A stretch of DNA of 64,000 nt from Owenia fusiformis. Lineage: Eukaryota; Annelida; Polychaeta; Sabellida; Oweniidae. The DNA lies in contig CAIIXF020000001.1 in assembly GCA_903813345.2 (NCBI GenBank), positions 29,999,915-30,063,914 of the forward strand. Direction: 5' to 3'. The position numbers were made by a program, and so were the translations under genes. The notes under the pieces are model-generated. The model was not told the origin of the DNA. It did not search any database and saw only the letters and a list, made by a program, of their open reading frames with translations. Below, piece after piece: positions 36,275 to 47,450 of this stretch (the first letter of the stretch is position 1; each line of letters opens with the position of its first letter).

Positions 36275-36715
36275 TACTACAGACTCCCGTGCAGTGATAT
36301 ATCACTGCGGCGGGCAGGTATCTCATCGTAAGCATGGTAACGTCGTAATAAACAACTGACGTGATTGGTTCTAGTCCCATGCTCAGGTCGTGTGATTGTA
36401 AAATTTAGACAATTTCATTGGTTGAATTGCGCGTATTAACTAATAAACAACACGTGCAGTAAACTATTATCAACACAACTTTTACTCAGAATTCCTTCCG
36501 TGGTGATTTCTTCTCATATTTCAATAATTTTGAGATATTTTGACAGAATAATGATTGGGGAACATTCATGAATACAGTACATATTTTATAAGTTGTGTGA
36601 AAATTGACCACATACGATGAAAAGGGGAACTATTTTCACCAAATTTTTTTTTTCTTCATCTGCCCCCCACAGTGTCTATACCGAGACACTGCGTGGGAGT
36701 TGCCTGCTACTATAG
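36275..36715. repeat. MITE-like element whose ends are themselves hairpins
   Basis: The left end has actcccgtgcagtgatatat cactgcggcgggcagg and the right end carries an inverted version (tgccccccacagtgtctata..gacactgcgtgggagt). In each end cagtg and cactg form a local stem. The ~440-bp interior has no long reading frame. Similar ends are flanked by ctgctactacagact and ctgctactatagact. Confidence 0.65.
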
Positions 36716-38273
36716 ACTGGAGAGCACTGCAGCAAATAGCTATACTAGGTCAGCAGTAAGGATCAGGATCTACTTGCATGGCATCAACATGGTTAAATAT
36801 GTTGCTAGACTTTAAAAACAACCAACCAATCATTGATTTCTGTTGAATAGCATGTTAGGGGTGTGTTAACCTTGGAAATATCTTGATTTGTGTGCTATAA
36901 TAGATCTATTATTCATTAGAGTACATAAGAATCAATTCAAGACTAGAGTATATCATAAGGATTAATAAATACTTTGCATTGTTTAATTCATGCAATAGGT
37001 CCATCTTTAGTCATGAAGAAATGAGAAATGATTTGCAGACAGCCAATGATGTGGTTAGCTATCTAAAAATATCTTAGCTTCATCCCTAGATCCTGGATGT
37101 ATTGTGATGAACATGCTCCATAGGCATGTTCCATATTAAAGATGCTTATGGAATGTTAGATACATGCAGTAAATCATGTATTAGCCAGCCAATGCTCATA
37201 CCCAAGGCAACCTAGCTCCTTGATAATTTATCTCAATTTAATTGATTAAAATAAACAGTATTTCTCCAGGTTTTTGTCTATGTCAGGCCAACAGTTCAAT
37301 TAAAGATATCAGTCACATTTTCAAGTATTTTGAGGTACCGGTACTTTTAAGGTCACAGTCACTTGGAAAATAGAATAATATATAACTCATGTGAGATTCA
37401 CCTTAACTTGGTAATGAAGTAGTTAACCTTTGATTTTTCATATAAGTCCACTCATTAAACTATTCAGAGGATCACTCATCTATCTGAGGGAGTATGAAAT
37501 TAAATTGGTTAATGCTTAAATATAGAGTCTATTGGCTTTGGGGGTGTGTTTATCAAACTTGAAAACTTTCCAATTTTATCAAAAGGTACCTGGCTATTTC
37601 TGATGATTCTCGTGTCAAGTTCGTTTACAATAAATAAACAAGATACATGTGTCTCGGATTTAATTTAAATATATTTGATATATTTTTAATAAATTAAAAA
37701 ACTATAATACATATAAATAAAATGATAAAGACGAATGTGAATAAACACACTTGAAACAATACATTATATATAATCTCTTCAAAAACAATTCACAAATTTA
37801 TGGGGCAACTTAAAAATGTACATTCCATCCATGAACCCATTCCTATTTCACAAGGATTCTATTTGAACATGTAAATACTTAAAAAATTAATTAATAACGA
37901 AACAAAGGCACTCTAACCACTAAAATATTACATGGTTCTGCCTGTGTAATTTTGCACTAGAAAGGAATGGCGACATGGTGTGTAAGGCAAGGATGAATTG
38001 TATAGCTGACTACGTTATGTATTAATATGAATTGAAAAGTTGAAGATTTTTTGTCCATGGATATATGCATGAATGATGTATTTTGATTTGGATTTCGATG
38101 CCCCATCATGTGGAATGAATGGCAAAATTGCACAGAGTATTCTTAAATAGTTTCTCTTTAACTTCTAGCATAGTAGCTGCATTGTGTTTATTCAATGATT
38201 ATCATGGCTACATAAGCTTTTTTCAGTTCTTTGGGAACTCCCTGACATCAAATAATTATAGCACTTTTACTGT

Positions 38274-40326
38274 CTATACTGTTTTTGTGACTAATTTGAT
38301 ATCATTGTCCAGTTTGTTATTTGTATGGCGTTTGCTATGTTTTGCTAAGTGATCACTCCTCATAAACCGCCGATCACATGTTGTGCAGACAAATTTTTTC
38401 TCGCCTGTATGGGTACGTTTATGTCTCGAGAGTTCATCGGATCTAGCAAACTTCCTTTCACAGTTCTCCCACTGGCAGACAAATGGTTTCTCCCCTGAAG
38501 ATACAATAGACATTTCATAAGTATTTATTTACACAAAGTACCTGATATTTATCATAAGTGCATATCATGTTATAATATTGTGTTAACATATCACTGATTG
38601 AATGTGCATTCAGTGATCACTCGCTGTATGAATGGAACAAATATGATAAATGGCTTATATGAACTTTAATCAGGTAGGTGATTGGATAACTGAATTATCA
38701 TGTGACTACTAGATGTACAATCAATCACTACACTGTTTATATCACTGCCACAAAAAGGACACGTGAATGTACACACGTAATGGGCAGATGTGTTGTTAAA
38801 TCCCATGTACATGATATTGACCAGGCTGAGGCCATGAACAGTACACCCACCTTTTACATAGTTTGCACCTAATTCACTTATCATTTACATTAGTTCATAG
38901 TTTTGAATAATTCCTTACCTGTATGAGTTCTGATATGGGCCTTCAGATGAGAACTTTTGAAGTATGTTTTGTTGCAGTTTGGGAAACTGCAGACATGACT
39001 TCGCTGACGCATTGTGAGATTATCGGTGGAGATCTTTTCAGGAATGGGGGTTGTTACTAGGGGTGCTGGGGCAATACGGCAAAGTTTATTGTCCCCTCCA
39101 TTAGTATTATTGTTCACAACAATGACCTGCACAATAGGCGCATTGCTTATGGGTATCAGTGTACCCTGAACATCTGCATACATTACTGGTAGTCCATTTA
39201 TTGGCATTCTCTGCTCACTATTGATGGATACCTTGTTAATATTGAATGCATTGTTCTCTAATTGTTGGGGTACATCAGACTTTATGGCAATGTTTTGATA
39301 AGTTGAAGTTGGAGTCAATGGCGGGGTCGATGAAACAGGAGATGATGTCATCATTCTTGGTGCAAACTGGTTTGAATGAGGTTGACTGTATGGTACATGG
39401 CTCGTGCAAATAGGAGACGATGTTCTTGAGATCGGCATGGTCAGAAAAGATTCGTTGGAATTACTGTTATTGAAGTTCATCGATTCTTTGGTCATGTAGT
39501 CTGGAGTGGGTGGGGGTGTGGAGTAAGAGATACTGAAGTTTTCAACTGGTGTTTCTGGCATTGCTCTTGCCTCAGTAGCACCAATCAAATGAGGCAGTGA
39601 CATGTCATCATATGGCGGCATTCTTTTACCCATTAGCAACTGAAAATAAATAATTACATTTATGAATTTACCTATCATAAAGGACTATCAAGGCAATTCA
39701 TACTTTAACAATGCCAAAATATTTTACAAAAAACTATAATATAATTTTAACAGGATAAGTTCATTTTCATTTATTTATTGTAACCTCTATTGTATCAAAA
39801 AACAGGATGTAAACTAGTTAAAGTGACGTAAACTAAAGGCTTTATCCATAACTGGTTCTGTATCAGAGTGACATGACCGAGACATCAACCTATTTAACAA
39901 CAATAAACAACAGTGAGTGAACTAAAATTACATTTTAATGGCTAAAGAAGGAAAATAAAAAACAAACCTGGGCAAGCTTAGAACGTTTCTTGAACGGTAG
40001 ACTGGAGCAGGCCATATCCCGCATCATTGGTCTTTTGCGTGGGGGTAGCGACATATTCCCTTCTGGTCGAAGCTCTGTTCGTTCTGAAGGTGCGGTTAAC
40101 CAAGTGTCGTTTGATTCACTGTCAGATTCGCTTCTACTCGGTGATGAACTTCCTTGCGACTGAGGTGTCATGGGTGCAACATCTAAGTTTGGTGATGATG
40201 GACCACGTATTGAAAGCAATGTATTGATTGCGTCGCACTCAACTAAAGTCCTTGAAGTAGCCGAATCTGCACTACATGCCTCTCCATCATGATAATCATC
40301 CTCTCTACCAGTTGTCAACATTATGT
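38274..40326 (-). CDS. KLF10/11: KLF10/KLF11 (TIEG/cabut)-type Krüppel-like factor, 431 aa
   Basis: Coding exons 40326-39968 (ATG at 40321-40319), 39639-38919 and 38494-38274 join in phase. Residues 27-38 ([12 protein letters not shown]) match the Sin3-interacting helix of KLF10/11. A basic patch follows (PPRKRPM, PFKKRSK), then Ser/Pro/Thr-rich stretches ([18 protein letters not shown]). Three C2H2 fingers lie at 335-414: [38 protein letters not shown] and [17 protein letters not shown]. Contact residues [14 protein letters not shown] and RSDHLAK are those of GC/CACCC-box-binding KLF proteins. IRSH-like [12 protein letters not shown] before finger 1 also points to the KLF10/11 branch. By family it is a nuclear repressor/activator, rapidly induced and TGF-beta-, glucose- or clock-responsive. 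Invertebrates usually have one such gene. Confidence 0.92.
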
Positions 40327-40860
40327 CTGAAATACATAACAACGATTCATAATCAATGATCATGCATTCATTGGCTGTTTCAATGGTATTCAAGACCCAC
40401 CCATGGCCACACATCCCATCATCAAGGCTACCATGCTTCCCTAGCATGATCAGGTGTAGTAATCTACCAGTACTAAGTCAGCCACAGTTCACATGCCATG
40501 AGCATGATGAAAACAAACAATATATTCTATGTTCTGGCCTACATAAATGGTTTTATTGATCCATTATAGTATTCCGAAGACTTTTGATAATCTATTAAGG
40601 ATAAATTAATGTAAATCTGCAATTACAGCGCATTCAAAATTGATTTTTGATTTTGATTTTGCAATTTTCCCATTGAACAGCTGATATGTAAGCATGACTT
40701 ACCAGATACTTTCGCTTTCTTTCGAGTCGATTTCTCCACTACAAATACGAATAAATAGATTTTCTCGACTCGGCTTAGTTGTACGTTCCCTTTGTCTCTT
40801 TCTGTATCATCTATATCTTCAATAGTCCGATTGAATCGTTACAAAACTGTTTTGCTGAGA
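40327..40860 (-). promoter_or_regulatory. KLF 5' non-coding exon and promoter region
   Basis: A leader exon ends at 40703 with the donor GTATCTG/GTAAGT and splices to the acceptor before 40326 (ATTTCAG/ACATAATG), which puts the ATG five bases into exon 2. The leader has no ATG in frame close to the junction. Its 5' end was not determined; transcription probably starts within about 100-150 bp above 40703. No TATA box is evident. Confidence 0.55.
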
Positions 40861-41470
40861 TGAAAATTGAATATTACTCTGTCACATAATTCTAATGTGT
40901 ACAAAATATGATTCAAGGAGAGGGCGGGGTTGAATTATCCAATCAAATTGTAGTGTGTGCCTGGATTGAGCCAATCAAATCCATTTGTGCATGTGATCAG
41001 GTCCTGTTCAAGGCCAAATGTTCACGTGCTCGAGCTGTGTTACTACCATGGTCTGGAAACTGAAGCTGACGCAAGGGGCATGCCATGGATCAATCCTTGT
41101 CCTTATATCGGGATAAACACACACCCCCTCTCAAATTTGCATATCTGAAACCTTATCTTTGAACAATTTTACTACGGTGTCTAACAGTAAATCTCTTTGC
41201 AATCATCCCAAAAAAATAAAAAAGTTTCAAATTAATGAAAATGTGATAACTGGTTGTCGGACTTTCAGGTCATGCCGGCCGGTATTGAGTGACTATTATT
41301 ATGCGTTTTTCGCTATATCGGTTTAGAATCTCACAACAAAAAGAGTTTACTTCAGAAACATCTGATGGTAAATTTTTAAAAACTTTAAAAGTTAGAAAAG
41401 TAACGGGAATGAGGCATTGAAAATCATGCTGGATATAGACTTTATATCAGGATGATTCACAGGTGCTCAT

Positions 41471-41600
41471 ACCCCCATGAATGTGGGGGTGTTTTGTCTT
41501 TTTCTTATTTTTGACATTTAGTGATAGTATGCCTTATCAAAATCAAAAATTAAAAAAAGCAAACCCCCGCAAACCGAGCCCACATTCATGGGGGTAAGGT
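41471..41600. repeat. Inverted repeat around 'cccccatgaatgtggg'
   Basis: acccccatgaatgtgggggt at about 41470 is mirrored by gcccacattcatgggggta at about 41578-41597, with a ~90-bp A/T-rich spacer. Confidence 0.7.
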
Positions 41601-44361
41601 ACTCCATGGGTGATGAGAGTTCCCGGCAATACAGAACAGAGAAATCACCCGGGAGAAAGCACCTATTGGATAATCCTTTGATTTGTTGGTCAATTTTAGT
41701 TGAATTTAGACATTTCTGCATTCTCCTTTTCACCTCTAACAATTAATATAGACATTTCTAACTTCCGTATTTCTTTATTTCCATATAAAACAAATTACAA
41801 ATAACATAACCATTTTTCTTATCAGTTCATAATCAAACAGAAATTCTAAATTTGGATGGTTCCCTTTCTTAATTTACTAATTACATTGATATATTACAAT
41901 TTTCACAATTGTTTGATTCTTTCTCTTTCATTTTATAAAGTTATCTTTTATAAACATCTTCCTCAATCCAATTCTTTAAGTCGAGTCTAGCTATAAGTCA
42001 TTATGCCCCCTCCCCCCTCCCCCTACACACCTCCCAACACACCTCCTTTATGTAAAAAGTATTTATATCTGTGTAGTCAAAGAGTGGGAAGGGGTCAGAG
42101 GGGCTTGCAATGAGACTATTCCATAATTTTATTTATTTTACCACTTTACCACTGCATTGAACTTAATTATACAGTATCTTAGCTTCAATCGGTTAACATT
42201 CTGATTTATCAGAGTCCCTCTTTACCTAACGCTTTTGAGAGAAACTATTCCAAAAGGATAGTAAAGGCTGTGGATCCCACAATGTGAAGTTAATGAACTG
42301 GCTAGAGCAAATAATTCAGTTCCCCAGTTATTGACTAATAAAAACATCCAATCCAAATCATTCCTGACATCTTTTGACAAACTTGATAAATATATAAAAC
42401 GAGATTGACAACATGAAGTATGTAGAGTAAAACTAGCTATGTGGAACATCTCTGTGGAACACCTTGCAAGTGGAACACTTTTATCCATTTTAAAACCCAT
42501 TAACTTAATGTCAATTGAACCTGTGTTAAGTTGAACACCATCAAACTCCTAAATAAACATGAGATATTTTCCATTTCTTATTAGTTCTGGCAATTGTCAT
42601 GCAATATCCTAGATGCGAGTAGAAATAATCTTGATTTAAGTCATTAAAAATTCAAAATTCAGTCAAACTGATGTCATATTTGGAATGTACATGTAAAATT
42701 ACATCTAGAAATATGGTTTTGAAAAGAGTTTATCAACTTTGAAAATTTAATTTTCTTTGAAAATGTGACTTCTAGGTCGGGGAGATTCCCCATAGCCCCC
42801 ATGTTGTAAAATCACAAAAAATGGAAATATCTTTTCTTGTGTTGGGCAGATAATATTTTCTTTTACTGGACATATTTTAATTTGTATAACTATGAGATAC
42901 ATAAGGGTAATATGAAAAGTGAACCACTAAAACTGATAACTATTCAAGTTTAAGGGAATTTTGTAATACCCTGCCATGTTATTTCCCTTGAATCAGCCAC
43001 CTGGTGGCGAAACTGGTAACTACCTACTCGCATCTGAGTAATTGGACAAATCCAATATATGCTTTTTAGCTCACATGGTGATCTATTATTACCATCCAAT
43101 TATTCTTTATGTCACAATATTTATTTATTAACTCAAAGTCAATATTAGTTTTCGGGTGGTGATATAAATATCAACTGGTTGATAAAAATGATATCTCTCA
43201 AAATCATATAATATCATGGACAGACCATGTACAGTATGGAATACAAAGTGGTCACTCATCAACCATATGGGCCTTATAGAAATCCCATGATAAAATGCAC
43301 TACTGAATGAAATGATCAAATGTGATACGAATGGGGAATCCCCAATTGGGCTACTTCAAGTAATCTATTTTTACATTTGTCTAGTACACTTTGCCCTTGG
43401 TTTTAAACTTCTGACATCATTTTATAATTTGGAATAACAAAGTCCACAAGATAAAGACGGTGTAAACACCTTTGGAACTAGGTCAATATTACTGACAAAC
43501 ATAATAGTAATCTGGGATAGGGTTAAATTCGACTACATTACAGTCTGTCAGCCAGAGGTTTCTGCCAGCCTACGATTTTAAAAGAAAGCACCACTTATGG
43601 TGAATGATGAATGTTTAATATTACATTTTGAGCTCTCAACAATACTATTTCTCTACATCCATCCCCTTGAAGAGAATTAAAGGAGGATTGGCTCCCAGAA
43701 TGCAATCTCGATATTTTCCGACAGTGAATCTAATCTTTAAGGATGTCATGATTTTCACATCAAATTTTGAATCGCAAATTTCGGTCTTATTACATAACAA
43801 AAAGTTCTAACATTTTCATTGTTGGAAAATATAAAGTTGTGTCCCTGGGCGCCAATATGCTCCTTGAAGAGGATTGGGTTAATCTGGAACATTATTATCT
43901 AATTTTCAGATTTTTATTCTCAAATACTCATTCCAACATTATTTGGCACTGACTTGTCTTTGCATATAACATGAGAAATTGTTAATATCATTGAATATTT
44001 TATTGCACTGTATAGATTAAACATATATTTATTCAAAACGGTTTAACCTTGCAAATTGACATACTGCCATAATTTTATACAGTTCTACAAAATCAAATTG
44101 GACGGCCTGAAAATGTATAAACGAGACATTACAAATTCATAAAATTTAAAATATATGATTTTCCCACAGATATGATATTTATTTACAATATGTCTCTGAT
44201 TTACAGAACTAAAATGAAATATATGTTATGGGAGGTTTTGGATATAGGATATATCCTGAGGGTAATATAGATATCTTACCAAGGGCTTGTGGGGTCCAAG
44301 GTAAGATATCATATTTCCAGAGAGATATACCCCATATTCAAAACTGAGCATCACATAAATA

Positions 44362-44661
44362 ATTTATCCTATGACAAGTGAGGTTTTCAGGACACTCATA
44401 TCCAGGTTTGTTTTCTTTAAAGCGTTCTCATTTTTGAGAAATCAATCAACATTTTGGTAAAAAATTCTACTGTCTTCAACATCCATTTCGACAGTTTTGC
44501 TATATAGCAAGATATTCTAACAAATTGACTGTTTCTAGACACTGAACAAAAATGTATTCCCAGGAACATTGGAGTGGGAGATATATGTGTCCCATTCCCT
44601 CGAGATATCAATTCTATATCCTGTGTTATGTACCTGAAACCTCACTTGTCATAGGATAAAT
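44362..44661. repeat. Foldback element, ~300 bp
   Basis: atttatcctatgacaagtga ggttttcagg (44362-44391) is inverted at 44633-44661 (cctgaaacctcacttgtcat aggataaat). The interior (gagtgggagatatatgtgtc, ctatatcctgt) resembles parts of 57610-57780 and 58660-58750, so the same family appears to occur in a TRPN intron. Confidence 0.75.
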
Positions 44662-45056
44662 ATGTTTATCCCATACTTGGACGTGTTACGGGTACATAAA
44701 GCCGGTTTGTAAAAACTTATATTTTCATCAGCGGGCAGATATAGCTTTACGTCCCGCTCCGAGCGGGCAGATATAGAATATCTGCCCGCTACGTCATAAT
44801 CGCTGTTCCCGTATTGGTTCTTTTTTTGTAACGTTCGCATACTGTAAACGACAATGGAGAAAAACGCAAACAATCGATCGCGATCTGTTTGATGCTTTAG
44901 AGAAGGGAAGGAGCAGTATGCCCCGTTAATAATCAAATATTTGAACAGGAAAATCCGGCTACAGACAAGAATAAAAAACTGGACATGAATATTTTAAAAT
45001 AATTCCACGATTGGTTGCAACAATTGAACAATGTGATTGGTATGGGATAAACAGAT

Positions 45057-45196
45057 CATCCTATAGTCGGTTCAGGATATTGGGATTATCCCTTGGCCAA
45101 TATAATATATCTTCCCTCGGGACCTACGGCCCTCGGGCAGATATATTATATTGGCCTCAGGATAATCCCAATATCCTGAACCTCATATAGGATAAT
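45057..45196. repeat. Near-perfect palindrome, arms ~60 bp
   Basis: The arm catcctatagtcggttcagg atattgggattatccc..ggccaatataatatatct is inverted as agatatattatattggcc..gggattatcc...ttcaggatat, around a GC-rich loop (ccctcgggacctacggccctcggg). Confidence 0.85.
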
Positions 45197-46372
45197 CTCT
45201 ATGTACATCCCATCAATAAATGTCAATTAAATTTGTAATTAATGTTATACATATTTTGAACATTGATTGCATCTTGTTAAATTAGAATCTAAATATATAC
45301 ATGTACATATAATGGTTTGCACAAGTACTTATATTTCATTATACACTTGCCCTTTCTTGTATCCTAATGCATATCTCACCCTGTAAATATTGGAGCATTG
45401 TCTGGTCTAAGGGCTACATAAAGTCATATCCCATATTTAGCATGAGGCACTATACAAGTTCAGTGAAACCTGCCAAGTGGAATACCAATGTAAGTGGTAC
45501 ACTTTTCCATCCCCATTGAGTTAATTGTAATTGAGCCTCTATGAATGAAACACCTCCAAAGTGGTAGAACACTGTTTAGATGAACCAAGGGTGTTCCACT
45601 GATACAGGTTTTACTGTACATACTAATTTCAACTGGACGGAAAATAAAACATTTAAATTGGACGTATCTGTGTGTCAGACAATCAGTGTTAATAACATAC
45701 CCTTATACATTCAGTATACATTTATATAGAATTCAAAAATCAATTTGGACGGATATATGTGTATATTTAAGCGATACAGGTACATACATATAAAAACAGA
45801 AATAATACACAGGACTAAACAAAATTGCAATTATTATGAATACTGAATATATAATTTACTGAACCCATGTTTAATTTGGCAAGTATTTTAATTTGTCTAA
45901 TTTGGCAATTTTATAAAATTCTGTCAAGGTGACCAAAAATGCCAAATTAAATAACAGCAAAATTCCAAAACCCAAGAAGAAACCAAATAAATGATGCCAA
46001 ATCAAAGATGAAAACATTATTTATAGATTGGATTCTAAGATTAACATACATATTTTAGTTTCAATACTTCAAGACTAAACTGTGCTTCATATGATTTCTT
46101 CATCCATAAAATGAAGAATAAAGATTGATAAAGTTAAAAGTATATAATATCCTTGAGAGATTCATAAATACAGTAATTATACAGTAAAACCTGTAAAGTG
46201 GAACACTTTTTAGAGGTAACAAAGGTGTTCCAATTACACAGATTTTACTGTATATTACATGTATGTAGTATTTATAAGTGATACAGTGCATCAAAATATT
46301 AGCATTTTTGATATTCATTTTTGGAATCAGTCTGTATCCTAATTATGATTTACAATAATTATTTCATATAAC

Positions 46373-47450
46373 TTATTTCATTCCATTTTCTTTTGATTTA
46401 TCATTGAAGTCTTTCATTGTTTCATCAAAATTCTCCCCATCCTCTTTCAGTTGTGAATCTTCTGGGTCAATGAAGCCATTCATGACAAGATATTTTGTGA
46501 CAACATTCTCCCAATTAATAACCTCATCTATACGCAATGGACTCCGATTGCCACCATTTTCTTGAATTCTTAAAAATCCACCTGAAAGAAACAAGTCACA
46601 TTTCCAGGTCAAAGTTGGGAAAAATAGTCATATCATACATAGGCAAAATGTAAAACCAAGAAAATTTTGAATTCAAAAATGTCAAAAATCAACAAAATTG
46701 CATAAAATTTTGAGAAATGTTCTGTGGTTAACAGCAAGCTAAACATACTGAAACTAGTGCAGGCGATCACATTACAAGTCATTGAAAAACTCTCTGTAAA
46801 GATTGACACTATATGTGCCAGTCAAACTTTGGAAGAATTGAAGAATCGATGCATAGCACTTGAGTAGAATAAATCAGTCACAATGCATTGAGTCTACTTG
46901 GGCTTCAATTCTTTTCACACATTGCAAAATATTTTATACAATATCACTTAAAAGATGCAAAATGACTTAATAATATATTTTCAAAGAAACTTTTTGCAAG
47001 GGTCAACTTGTCACCTTGACAACCATTCAACACTTACCAGTTGACCTGCATAAGCACATGGCTTGTTATTCCCTTTGGGACTATTTATAGATTTTTACTC
47101 AACTATAAAATTGATCAGCTCATCGGTTTCATTAGCTTCATTAAAATCTAAAATGACCTTGGGCGGGTTATTGGTTATACAATGCAATGCAATTTTATGA
47201 AATGGCGGAATATGAAATGTTCTGATTGACTGGAATTGGACAACCTTGCCTTGCTATGTGTGAATAGTATATAAATACTGTATTAGATTAGTACCTTCAG
47301 GGGCAACCTGGGTGGCCCTTCGTACAACATTCCTCAACCAATTAGCCCCAGAGTGTGCAGCATGTATGTCAACCGATTTGTTGTCTGAGAATGTGTCCAT
47401 GTCTTCTTCCTCAGCCATGTACTCACTTGCATGTCCACTAAACAATTTAC
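46373..47450 (-). CDS. TRPN1 (nompC): TRPN cytoplasmic C-terminal tail exons
   Basis: Two exons (47450-47295 and 46581-46373) finish the protein. They encode an acidic stretch (YMAEEEDMDTFSD), then ANWLRNVVRRATQVAPEG and a conserved-looking block INWENVVTKYLVMNG, then a highly acidic end closing at the TAA at 46375-46373. WLRNVV and the NWENVV motif recall the W-rich tail motifs of other TRPN proteins (for example NVADWEAIAKKY). Confidence 0.85.

Larger units (their letters stand above)
30153..38273. other. Intergenic region between the winged-helix/nucleosidase and KLF genes
   Basis: About 8.1 kb without a recognised gene, separating two convergent genes. It holds a ~110-bp minisatellite (30665-31150), palindromes at 32488-32600 and 36275-36715 and a 20-bp triplication (34961-35020). 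Part near each edge will be 3' UTR. Short frames such as 33088-33309 have hydrophobic runs but no recognisable domain. Confidence 0.65.
40861..46372. other. Intergenic region between the KLF and TRPN genes
   Basis: About 5.5 kb with no recognised gene: a palindrome at 41471-41600, a C-rich tract at about 42004-42050, foldbacks at 44362-44661 and 45057-45196, and several copies of the 'gtaaagtggaacac' dispersed repeat (about 42424-42545, 45455-45615, 46182-46260). The left part upstream of the KLF gene probably includes its regulatory DNA. Confidence 0.6.
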
